This document shows, in pieces, positions 1-55,216 of a stretch of DNA of 64,000 nucleotides; position 1 is the first letter of the stretch, and each line of letters opens with the position of its first letter. The stretch comes from Oxyruncus cristatus. Its lineage: Eukaryota; Chordata; Aves; Passeriformes; Cotingidae. Below the pieces are notes generated by a model. The model did no database searches. It had not been told where the DNA came from and saw nothing but the letters and a program-made list of their open reading frames with translations. The position numbers and the translations under genes are program-made. The stretch lies in assembly GCA_013399855.1 (NCBI GenBank), contig VXAY01003150.1, positions 3,748,358 through 3,812,357 of the forward strand, read 5' to 3'.

Positions 1-680
1 TTGTCTTTGTTTCTCACCATCGAGATCTATTTGGCAATCAGTTCAACTAATTTTCCCCGAGCCTGTTTTGCCCATGGCAGTAACTGGTACGTGATGTCCC
101 TGCTTTTATCTTGCTCTGAGCAGAACAGTGGTGCAGTCCCCACTGGTGGGAGGGATTTACCAGATGAGCAGATGTGGCACTTGGGCACATGGTTTAGTGG
201 TGAACATGGCAGTGCTGGGTTAACTGCTGGACCCGATGATCTTAGAAGTCTTTTCCAAACTAAATGATTCTGTGGTAAATTATCCTGACCCACAAGCTTC
301 TTCATATTATTTTCTCTGCCGTTCTGCTGCAGGGGAGTGAGAGCGGCTGGGTGGGTGTCTGGCAGCTGGCCAACCTCAACCCACCTTGCTTTTCCATCTT
401 CCACATAAACCAATGACTTGCTGTTTAAACAGGCTGCTCTGGAGGATGAAAGACTGCAGCTCAGCTCCTGGCTTCCCTTCCCCCAACCTCCAAAACCAGG
501 AGCTTTTTAAAATAACTAGGAAAGGGAAAAACTACCTTTTCCTTCAGATCAGTTCCACAACTAGCAATTTTTATCCAGAACTAACTAGGACATTCTGAAT
601 ACACAGAGCACAAAACTATCTGGGGATCTGGAGAAACGTTGAGTGACAGGTGACAGTCAAGACAAATTAGCATTGTGCTA
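1..680. other. Flank downstream of YEATS2, no gene recognised
   Basis: Short open frames on both strands show no recognisable protein. In mammals MAP6D1 lies next and converges on YEATS2. Nothing here matches it, so it would be further left if present. Confidence 0.5.
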
Positions 681-700
681 GGGCACAGCTAATAAAAGAA

Positions 701-706
701 TTTATT
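701..706 (-). terminator. YEATS2: Candidate distal poly(A) signal of YEATS2
   Basis: AATAAA on the minus strand. Just upstream on that strand are three TGTA motifs (723-726, 733-736, 743-746) spaced exactly ten bases apart, the binding motif of cleavage factor Im. U/GU-rich sequence follows downstream. This is the strongest signal seen after the stop. Confidence 0.6.
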
Positions 707-1395
707 GTAAACATACGTATCTTACACAATTATACAGTATAATACAGATAACATGAAGGATTTAAACACTCAGCATTACAAATAGGGGCAATATTTGTAA
801 AGAGATCTCTAACTTGTATCTAGACTCTTCCAAAAGCCAGAGAAATGCACCATAACATTTCAACACACCGTATCACCTGTAGCATTCCACAGACACCTGA
901 ACAGGTGTGTGAAATTCCACAACCTCTACCTCATCTCCAAGCAATTCCCACAGGAACTTCTCACCAACAAATTTTTCTCCCACCATTATTCAAAATGCAA
1001 AGAACTTGTTGCAAACGTTTCCTACATCTGAAGGACTAAACAAATTTGTCATTTCCTATCTGCTTTTAACAGTTTATTTTTCTTCAGCAAACTTTATATA
1101 CTATTCATATGCATCTCCTAGGAGAATAACCTGTGGTTGCTCAGAAATGTAGCAATAGATCTCCTGTGCAAGAACCCCATTAAGAATGAGGGGTCATCAC
1201 CTGCCTGCTTCAGGGCCAGGTGCAGGACTCATTCTGAAATTCCATTCCTCACAGAAAAGCAGGACACAGGCAAAGAAGCCACAACTTGCAAACAGATGCC
1301 CAAAGACAAGCTCCTGCATCCTCAAAAGTTGCTCTGGGCGTATCACAATCCCAGAAACTAAGCCTGCAAGAGACAGGGCCTGGAAATGTGTGTGT

Positions 1396-1980
1396 CACAG
1401 AACTATAGAATATGCTGAGTTGGAAGGGACCCATCAGGATCATCAAGTCCAACTCCTGGCCCTGTGCAGGACACCCCAAGAGTCACACCATGTGCCTGAC
1501 AGCGTTGTCCAAACGCTTCTTGAACTCATGCAGGCTTGGTGCTGTGACCACTGCCCTGGGGAGTCTGTTCAGTGCCCAACCACCCTCTGGGTGAAGAACC
1601 TTTACCTGAGATCCAATTTAATCTTCCCCCGACTCAGCTTTGTGCCATTTCCTTGAGTTCTGTCACTGGTCACAAGAGAGATCAATACCTGCCCCTTTGC
1701 TTTCCCCTCAGTCTCCTCCAGGCTGACCAAACCAAGTGCCCTCAGCTGTTCTTCCTAAGGCTTCCCCTCTAGACCCTTCATCTTCTCATGGCCTTCTTTG
1801 GACACTCTCTAATAGCTTAGTGGATTTTTCTGTTGTGCTGCCCAAAACTGCACACCGTACTCAAGGTCATTGCAGATCATGGCACGACTGAGTTTGCCCA
1901 AAAGGCTGTTCCCACACGACCTGCAGGCAGTCATGACAGTGACAGATCTTGAAAATGCCCTTCTCTTCTCTTTTTATGCA
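1396..1980 (-). mobile_element. CR1 LINE fragment, 5'-truncated
   Basis: On the plus strand it begins with the antisense CR1 tail (TCACAGAACTATAGAAT), followed by GAGTTGGAAGGGACCCATCA, ATCATCAAGTCCAACTCC and the usual antisense CR1 body. The element therefore runs on the minus strand with its 3' end at about 1,396. It lies in the putative YEATS2 3' UTR. Confidence 0.85.
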
Positions 1981-2419
1981 CTAAGAGCAGCACACAGGGG
2001 TGCCTGAAAGTACAGACTTGGAATTCACTACAGCCTGCAAAGCATGGGGCCTGCAGCTCCCCAGCTACCTGGATTCCTCTCTACTCCACACTGAGCTGAA
2101 ACATAATCACCACTGCTTGACTCCGTCACACTGACCTCTGCTGATAAACTAATGTCAGGGCTAAGCTGTGCCCTTTCCTTTCACAGGCAATCCTGCACTC
2201 AGCTCACCCCAACAAGCCAGGATTAGCTTTTGAATCCAGAGCATCTGTAACGTCCTTCCCAGGGGGCATTTAAGTCCTTCTCTGAATGCTGTTTGGATTT
2301 CATCCATTGGTCCCATTTCCTGGATTCAAGGGTCAGGTTTTGCCACTCTTACATTGAAGCGAACTACAGCTCCCTGTTAGCTGTGATGAATTGAGAGGGG
2401 CTTTCCTGCAGACCCTAGT

Positions 2420-2425
2420 TTTATT
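2420..2425 (-). terminator. YEATS2: Candidate proximal poly(A) signal of YEATS2
   Basis: AATAAA on the minus strand about 1.75 kb after the stop. It would end the transcript before the CR1 and keep the MIR. Its surroundings are less typical than the distal site. Confidence 0.35.
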
Positions 2426-2689
2426 TAAGGAGAAGACAGGCAGGAACTCAGCTGAGGTACACAGTGCTTTCTTCAGTTTAACAACTGCATTAAACCTGTG
2501 CTAATCTCCTTCAAAACTTGAAGCCACCCTCTAACCAAACCATTTTTCACAGTTCGTGCACACTACTGGAGTTACCATCATCTGCCTTCTAGCCCAAAAA
2601 AAAGCACCAAAAGATAACATTTTGAAGATTTCTGTTCCTACCCCAGGCCAGGAAAGATAACTGTAGCTTAATGTTTATAAAAGGCTTTG

Positions 2690-2890
2690 TATTGTCAAAG
2701 CACGGCACCAACAAGAGCGAGGCCTCAGTACACCCCTGTGAGGTAGGTATCCTGCTCCCCATGCTCAGAGATGGGGAAACTGAGGCACAGAGTGATTAAA
2801 TCAAAGGCCATGCAGCAGATCAGAGACCCAGCCGAGATCAGCACATTGGAGGTTCTGGCTGTTTGACCCATGCTCCACCCACAGGACAGC
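2690..2890 (-). repeat. MIR-type ancient SINE
   Basis: The minus strand reads CTCTGTGCCTCAGTTTCCCC, then ATCT and later ATACCTACCTCACAGGG, closely matching the MIR core (CTGTGCCTCAGTTTCC..ACCTACCTCATAGGG). It lies inside the putative YEATS2 3' UTR in the sense direction. Old and usually degraded in birds; the core here is well kept. Ends are approximate. Confidence 0.75.
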
Positions 2891-4171
2891 ACTGCCACAC
2901 AAAACAAGCACGCTGAAAGCATGACAGTCCCACAGGAGTCCCACCAGCTTCACAATGGCTTATTCACACTACCAGCAAGCCCCCATGAGGCAGGACAAAG
3001 GGGTGGTGGATGTGAGGTGGTCAGGATGTTGTCAGCGAAGCCTTCTCCAGCGAGGTGTTGATAGCCAGGCTGCAGACATGTCTCCCTCACCAGTGATGTT
3101 CCTGAGACAGGTAAGTGCTGGGGTTAGTAGCAGAATTTCTTCCTGCAATCAAAACATCAGAGGATCTCCCCACAAGCAGCAAATGTCTGACTTTTTCATC
3201 CTATCAGGCTGTGTAGAACAGAACTTAATCCAAAGTAGTGCTGCTCCCACAGCACTTCACAGTCTAAGCTGATCATTGGTGAACACTGCCAAAACATTAA
3301 GACTCGTACAACACAGCTGGTCACCTGCCCTCCAGCACACTTCAAACCTTCTGACAGCCTGGGGAGGCACTTGCTGGGCAAGCAAAGTGTTTCAGCCAGT
3401 CCAAGCCCACAAACACTGAACACTGTCCTTGCTCTTTCCCTTCCCATGCAGGACAAGTGGTCAGTCAAATCTTCCCAGGCCTGACCATGGTTTGCTCATC
3501 TTGTCTGAGGATGTGCCAGTCTGCCCTTTCTGAGGTGACAGAAAAGCAGCATCTGACACCTCCTCTGGAGTGGTAAGGAATTTGGTGAGGTGACACTTAG
3601 CTGAGTAAGCTACTGCTCAGCCTCCCCAGCTCTGTTCTCAGTCACACACATCATGCTCGGGCAGGACTGGCAGAATTTTTGCAGCCGTCAGCTTTCTGCT
3701 CCCCAACATCCAAACCTACCCCACCCACCTACTCAACTGACCCACCTTTAAAAGCTGCCCTTGACTTTTCTCACACTCAGAGTGCCAAAGCAAGTGCCCT
3801 GCCCACTGCATGGAGAAACCAACTCTTATGCAGACTGCATCATTTTTATCTTAAAACCCAGTTCAATCTCATCATTAGAGCTGTCTGAGATGGACCAGGC
3901 CTGTGGAGTCTCTCACAGCTAGCAACTCAATGCAAACTGACAATGTTTGTTCAGCCACTGAACATACACTTACCAAGTAAACACTGACATTTAACAACTT
4001 GATTTGGAACAGAGCATCATTTTGTTGCATTAAGGTGCATCTTTAATTGGAGGTAACAATCTAGTAGCCCAACGTTATAAATGTATATAAGTGTCCTACA
4101 GAAATATTGGATTTGTCAACCCAACTTCAGTCATAAATCCACCTTTCCTGTAGCATCTTCTCTGCTCTATT

Positions 4172-48707
<44,536 letters not shown>

Positions 48708-48889
48708 GTTCTCTACTCCACTGACAGGAAAAATAGAAGCATTAACGTTACCCATAGTGACCTTCTGGGCAAACTTCAACCTCTCACCTCATGTGGGGAG
48801 GCCTGTGGTGCACCCCCAGGAGCAGGGACAACTCCTTCCCCAGGGGCTAGAGACCATCCCACAGCTGCACACGGGAGCTGGCACGTTCT

Positions 48890-49890
48890 GCACAGCCCAG
48901 GAGCTTCAAACGCCTCCAGAGCCCTGCGGTTGCCCACAGCCCGGGTGCCCACAGCCTCGGCAGGGCTGCAGCGGCACGGAGCCCCCGTGCCCCGCTGCCC
49001 GTGAGGGGCAAAGAGACCCTGCTCGGGATCCCGAGGCTGCGGGAGCGCCAGGGCTCCCTCCGCACAGGCACCCCCGCCCCAGGAAAGGGGGACACGGGCA
49101 CCCCAAGCACACGGGGAGAACCCCGGGTGCCCCAGCACCAGCAGGGCTGTCCTGCTCCCCGCCGCGGGGTCACACACCGGCCGTGCCCGGCCGCGAACCG
49201 CCTACCGCGGGCCGCGACCCTTCCCGTGAGGGGGCAGCGCATCCCGCCGGGGCGGGAGGGGCGCGGGGCAGGACCCNNNNNNNNNNNNNNNNNNNNNNNN
49301 NNNNNNNNNNNNNNNNNNNNNNNNNNNNNNNNNNNNNNNNNNNNNNNNNNNNNNNNNNNNNNNNNNNNNNNNNNNNNNNNNNNNNNNNNNNNNNNNNNNN
49401 NNNNNNNNNNNNNNNNNNNNNNNNNNNNNNNNNNNNNNNNNNNNNNNNNNNNNNNNNNNNNNNNNNNNNNNNNNNNNNNNNNNNNNNNNNNNNNNNNNNN
49501 NNNNNNNNNNNNNNNNNNNNNNNNNNNNNNNNNNNNNNNNNNNNNNNNNNNNNNNNNNNNNNNNNNNNNNNNNNNNNNNNNNNNNNNNNNNNNNNNNNNN
49601 NNNNNNNNNNNNNAGGGGCCGCACCTGAGGCTGCGGGCGAGGGCCGCCTTTGTGCAGCACCGCGGGGGCGGAGGACAGCGCGGAGCTCCCACAGGGGAAC
49701 GGGTCGAGCCGGGCCCGTGGCGCTGTGGGGGCCCCGCCGCGCCGGTCCCGCCGCGGGCGAGGAGCGGGCTGTGGGCAGGGCAAGGCTCGCCCGCGGCACC
49801 GCGGGGACCGAGATGGGCGACGGGGCCGCGTTCGTGTCTGGAGAGACGGGTGCAGTGCCCTCATCCGGACTTGCTGCCTGGAACGACCGT
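48890..49890. promoter_or_regulatory. YEATS2: CpG island, probable YEATS2 promoter and first exon
   Basis: Base composition changes sharply to GC- and CpG-rich on both sides of the gap, with many GCGG and CCGC words. It lies just upstream of the YEATS2 start-codon exon, which has an acceptor and so needs an upstream first exon. A possible donor (GTAGGC on the minus strand) is at about 49,200-49,205. The start site itself cannot be placed. Confidence 0.7.
49277..49613. other. Assembly gap (run of N, 337 bases)
   Basis: Unknown bases inside the CpG island. All apparent open frames that cross it are meaningless. GC-rich promoter sequence often drops out of avian short-read assemblies. Confidence 0.99.
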
Positions 49891-49959
49891 GTTTTAACAT
49901 GTAATAGGACTTGAGAAAGACATTTTAATACTGAAGATACTCCACGAAAGGCTGATGAA

Positions 49960-50410
49960 AAGGGCATTGAGGAGCTAGAGCGGGTCTAGACAAGGGCGAC
50001 AAAGATGGTGAAGGGTCTGGAGCAGAAGTCCTGTGAGGAGCGGCTGAGGGAGCTGAGGGTGTTTAGCCTGGAGAAAATGAGGCTCGGGGGTGACCTTACC
50101 ACTCTCACAACAGGAGGCTGTAGCCTGGTGGGGGTCGGGCTCTGCTCCCAGGCACAAGAGGACATAGTCTCAAGCTTGTGCCGGGGGCTTTAGGTTGGAC
50201 ATCAGGAAGAAATTCTTCACAGAAAGGGTGATTAGATATTGGGATGGGCTGCCCAGAGAGGTGGTGAAATCACTGTCCCTAGGGGTGTTTAAGGAAAGAC
50301 TGGATGTGATAGTCAGTGCTCTGGTCTAGTTCACATGGTGGTGTTCAGTCAGGTTGGACTTGATCTCAGAGGTCTTTTCCAACCAAAATGATTCTGTGAT
50401 TATATGATTA
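49960..50410 (+). mobile_element. CR1 LINE fragment, about 450 bp
   Basis: AGCGGGTCTAGACAAGGGCG, CTGTGAGGAGCGGCTGAGGG, TAGGTTGGACATCAGGAAGA and GGCTGCCCAGAGAGGTGGTG, ending AATGATTCTGTGATTATATG, are the sense CR1 3' half. It lies between the YEATS2 CpG island and the KLHL24 3' end. An A/C-rich tract follows directly. Confidence 0.92.
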
Positions 50411-50423
50411 GCAAATGGGGGGG

Positions 50424-50485
50424 AAAAACCAACAAAAAACCAACAAAAAACAACAAAAAACCCCAACAAAACAAACCCAAAAAAG
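50424..50485. repeat. A/C-rich low-complexity tract
   Basis: Irregular CAACAAAAAAC-type repeats directly after the CR1 copy. CR1 elements normally lack A tails, so this is probably an expanded simple repeat next to it. Confidence 0.85.
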
Positions 50486-50489
50486 AATG

Positions 50490-51650
50490 CTTGGGCTGAG
50501 GAGGTTCAGGATAGCAGCAGCCCACAGTATGTGCCACCTCAGGGCCAGGATGGCAGCCCTCACCTGCCCTTAAATAGGCTTCACAAAAACCTTGTACTAT
50601 ACTTACTGCTCACCATACTTCATATTCTCTCAAATCAGAGCTAAAATTGTCCAAATTAATTAGTGCAGTTAATGCCACAGTTTGGTTTTGGCCAGGCTGC
50701 AATACCTGCCAGGTGCAGCTAATGGCGTTGACGCTTTGGTCTGGTAGTCTCATGGTTCGTGCAGTGAGCTGTGAACCAGCATAAATTAGTCTCCTGCTCA
50801 CTCACGGATTTGCCAACTTATTTATGAGACTATTAATTTGCAAGTACTTGAATGTTCAAGGCTTAGCCCTAAAGTCCTTTTTTTTTATTATTTTTTTCTT
50901 ATTTTAGGACCACTACTAGGCCTGTTTTCGGAACATTTCAATGTTTTGGGGAAGTAAGCAAGACCAAGATTGCACGAAGGGTAAGTTCTGAGACAGATCT
51001 AAATTACACATTACATGGAAGAGGAAACCAGGAGTAAACTAGTATTCCACTAGAAAATATGTGAAACATGGATGTAATCTGTAAAAAATGTGGTATTAAA
51101 TCAAATGATTCCTCTCAGTTCAAGTGTAATAGTACCTCTCCAACACAGCCTGACCTGCTTACTCCACCATCTGAGAGTGGGACCTTGAGATGGCCAAGTA
51201 GCTAACTTTAGGAAAATAAACTTTTTATATGATTCTTTCCAACCTCTGTTATTGCCAGGCACCTTCCTGGTGTTATGGGACATCTTCCTGATTTTCCATG
51301 CTGATTTTGCGTTCCAAGTCCACTCACATTCTTTTCTCATCACAATATCCAGGACAAACCAGATTTCACATCCCATCCACATTTTTTCAGGTTTTTTCCA
51401 AGTTTACTCTTCTGCACAGCCTCCAGCTTGCCTTTATTCCCGTTGGTAACAAGTTCTGTGTTGAGGACAGAAAGATGAGGAGGGAAAACACGTAGACTGG
51501 GAGGCAGAAGAAAGGATCAATAGATAGAGACTGCACACAGGGCAGAATCCAACAAGTTAAATGACCCAGAAAAAACGGGAGGGAACTTCCTCCTTGCTCC
51601 ACCAAGCCCCACCCTGGAACTTCTCCTAAACTAAATAAACCACAGAGAAC
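50490..51650. other. Intergenic stretch between KLHL24 and YEATS2
   Basis: Moderately AT-rich sequence without a recognisable exon. It separates the KLHL24 poly(A) site from the CR1 and CpG island of YEATS2. Confidence 0.6.
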
Positions 51651-51667
51651 TATTCAAAAGGCAAATG

Positions 51668-51673
51668 TTTATT
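51668..51673 (-). terminator. KLHL24: Candidate poly(A) signal of KLHL24
   Basis: AATAAA on the minus strand. A TGTA lies just upstream (CAGTGTACC). About 20 bases downstream is a U/GU-rich element (TCTCTGTGGTTTATTTAG). This is a textbook layout of upstream, hexamer and downstream elements. Confidence 0.65.
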
Positions 51674-53065
51674 AGGTACACTGAACTTTAAAAAACTTTC
51701 AAAGAATTATGCAAGAAATATATTTAAATATAACGGGTGTTATTGCAATTGTGCTACATAACAAAATCACTTTTCTACTGTCAGCACAATCTGAAGACCT
51801 CAATGTTATATGCGAGACACGTTACATTGACTCTGGCACACAGTAAGTGGTCTGAGCTTTCCTGTTCAATCACTTGTGCTGCACCAGGCTGTTCTCCAGG
51901 ACCAGATCAGCTCTTTGCGGAACTACGGCTTTCATGTTTCAGTAAATAAAGGAACTGGCAAGGAATAACACGAACTGCTGTTTTCCTCAGCAAAAAGGAA
52001 AAATCAAAACATGATTTCAGGCGAAGATAAAGTATCATATGAGTAACAGTTCAGGAGGTAAACTCTCCTTCCGTGGCCAAGTAGCTCCTATTAATCCGAC
52101 TGCAAATTGCTACAGGTGCACCAAAGGAGAATGACTCATAGGTCCAGCATTTACACAGATGAAATTAGTAATAGTACGTTACATTCAAGTCTCTTGATTT
52201 GCTTATTGCCATGCTGCACCACATTATTGCTTCAGATTTTGTATCTTGAACAAGAGGTTGATGACTTCAGAGAGTTCAGAAACATCACAGAGGCTACTGA
52301 CTAAAACAAGAAACTGTACATGTTAAGGCCAGGAAGTCAAAGACTAAACTCAGTCCTTTGTCACTGAGGCGTGCTGGAAACAAAAAATAGAGAAAAACAA
52401 ATACTGATTTCCCTAGATTATACCTGCCATAGCACTGTATAAATGGAAGCATTCTAGGCATATTCTAAACAAGTTTAACTATTCTAATTAAAACAAATGG
52501 CAAAATTTATTTCTCTTAGAGGGACATCAACAGTCCAGACAGTAAGACCAATCCTAATAAAGGTACAAACCAGGAGAAGTAATCCAAGCTCTCTTCCACA
52601 ACAGATAAAAATACAGGTGAATTCAAGGCACAGGTCTTTTCAAAATTAACATACATTCTTTTCTTTGAAGCTAATCATACAAAGTAAGCCATAATTACAT
52701 TATTAACAAGCTGTACACAGGGGCTTTATGTGCATCACTGGTAACAGGACTACCAGAAAACAATCAGAGAATTATTCACACATAGATGTTCACACACAAA
52801 ATATTTTTACCACATGAGCGCAGAGTGGATCCCTACAGTAGAAAAAAAGAAATGTTCCTGTAAATAGTTTACAGTTCTTAGACAGTAACGTTACCAGGGC
52901 TGTATACTTGGATGAACTTGTGTGTAACATTAGTTAGGGAAGACAGCAAAGGCAGCGTGCAGAGAACACACGAGTCACTTCCCATCTGGGGTTGGTAGGA
53001 GGCTGTTGTGAGGCAACGCTCACAGCACTGACGCTGTCATGATGAACTGACAGCCAGATCCTTTT

Positions 53066-53071
53066 TTTATT
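53066..53071 (-). terminator. KLHL24: Alternative poly(A) hexamer in KLHL24 3' UTR
   Basis: AATAAA on the minus strand within an A-rich run. It would give a 4.5-kb 3' UTR. Downstream context is weaker than at the distal site. Confidence 0.3.
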
Positions 53072-55208
53072 AATGCCATCTGAAATAATTCCACACTGAG
53101 GAAACTTGTGTGCTAAACATAACCAAAAAAAAAAAAAATGGCCCCCAACCAGACAGCAAATTTTTGCTTAGAAATCTCATCTTACCATGTAGACTCCTTT
53201 TCTGAGTATATGTTGCTCAGATTTTTTTAGCCAGGCACAACAAACCATTTCATTTGTACTCTCTTGTGTACATGAGACTACATTCAGATGAAAATATTCA
53301 TTGTGCCTCACAGTGATCAAGTCTCGTGAGTTTCTTAATGCTCTTGAGTTGGTTTTTGCCACCTTCTGTGGAAGGAATAACCCCCACATCTACTTGCCTA
53401 GTTTGGGCAATTCAGAAAGATGACCCTTTGGCTTCTCTGAGCATTGCCTGGATCTGCACATCTATTGCTCCAGCTGACTTCAGTCAACAGACAGACACAA
53501 AATATTTTTACCACCTGAGTTTCTGCATCTGGAATTGCAAATTTGTGAGGATCCAGAACATCTTGGTTTCAGCAAGGCCAGCCACATGTACAAACCCCTC
53601 CCGCCACCTCCAGGGTGTGGTGTCCTCCTCCAGAGAGTTCCTCTTGTCTCGTCTCTTTGGAGCTGGACAAAGCTCATGGCTCTGCCCCATCAGCCTCGGA
53701 CAGGAGGGGAACCTGAAGTCACAGGCAGTGAGCAGGCCCTGCTTCTTCTTCTGTCCTTGCAGCTCAAGTAACGGAAAATCAAGATAAACTGAGTATTTCC
53801 CTAAGATGATGTGGTGAACTCAACTATCCTGAGGAAGAAGCTGGAACAGGCAGCAGTGGCCTTGCTCTCAAGCTTCCTCTGAACCTCTGTCAAAGTGAGC
53901 ATTTCCTCTTCCTACATCATTAGCCTATCTCAAAAATTTGCAGTACTAAAAATACCATTTAAAAAGCTTCAGTAAATTATGATAAGGGTCCATATCAACA
54001 TAATCTGCATTAACATCTCTGCTTCAGAGAGTACACACAAAGGAATCTTTGCTGAAAACTGCAATGGTGCCAATTAAAAAGTGCACAGTCTGGACCCCTT
54101 GGTGGTGGAGTGGAAAGCACAGTGCCCAATTCCCAAAATGCAGGCACACAGTATAAAATGATTCATCTGATGGAAGAGATTCCACAAATTACGCCTACTT
54201 AAGCATTATCAAGGAGGGAGCCTACAGGTACAACTACATGATTCCCAGGAAGGGTTCCGTGCTTGACGGCTGTAAAAAGGGGGAATGCTTCAGCTCAAAG
54301 CTGAAGGCTGGAGGCTGCTCTGTGCTGCAGTACTGAAATGAGCGATTCAGAACCTTCCAGAACCCCGGCTGCAAGGAAGCATCAACTTTCTTTTCAATGA
54401 ACATCGCATTACTAAGAACAGACCTGGACATCAAAATGGAAAAGAATAATATTTACTCATTCCTGTTTAGTGAAGACAATGCTTAAAACTTATTTTTCAG
54501 GTGTTTCTTGGAGATACTTCAGCCCTCTTCCCATGTGTGGTTGGACTGAAGTTACATCTTTGTGCAGGTGCTCTAGAGCTACCAAACCTATCACCATTTA
54601 TGATAGTGATTATTTTGATTAGAGTACATGGCTTTAATAATTTTCTCTCCTAGCTGAGACAAACCCCTTCCCCCCCACCTTGCTGCTCAAGCCCATAAAA
54701 TACAAGCAGCTAAATATGCATAGTAGTGACAGTTTAAATCTTGGAATTCATTTATACCTAAGTGAAATGCATTGGAGAACAGGTGGCTCAGGAATGCGAC
54801 TTCCAAATTAATGCATCCTTCTGGAAAAATGGTTCATTTTCATTAAACCAAAGTTGAATCGTTCCTTTTCTAGTACGTCTAAAAATAGTTGTTGTAACAG
54901 AGCAGGCCATAAGTGCAAATTATTTACTGAGTTAACAAGCAAGAAGAAAATCTCACTGCCTGTTTTAAGGAAATCATTGCGTAAGTAACTGCCATTAAGC
55001 AACGCTCCACACCTGTAACTGCTCAGCACTGAATACAGGGTGTCAGGAATTGTAAGCAGTTTTCTTCTGCATCTACATTTCTGCATTTACTGTTCATTAA
55101 ACACTGTCATTTTCAAAATAATAGGTAACAGTAACAGTACATAAATGGTTAGAAAAGACAACTAAACTATAAAATGCATCTTCAAAACCATAGAAAGCAG
55201 TATCTTGT

Positions 55209-55216
55209 TATTTACA
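55209..55216 (-). promoter_or_regulatory. KLHL24: Pumilio-type recognition motif in KLHL24 3' UTR
   Basis: The minus strand reads TGTAAATA, matching the UGUANAUA consensus of PUM1/2. A single 8-mer can occur by chance. Confidence 0.3.

Larger units (their letters stand above)
680..4171 (-). other. YEATS2: Putative 3' UTR of YEATS2
   Basis: This stretch follows the stop codon to the best poly(A) signal at 701-706. It contains a MIR-type SINE (about 2,690-2,890) and a CR1 (about 1,396-1,980), both in the sense direction of YEATS2. An earlier hexamer at 2,420-2,425 and a weaker one at 1,073-1,078 could give shorter forms. The 3' end is an inference without transcript data. Confidence 0.55.

Noticed and set aside
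27..413. 128-codon minus-strand open frame at the left end
   Set aside because: No recognisable domain, no conserved neighbour exons, and not similar to MAP6D1. Probably chance.
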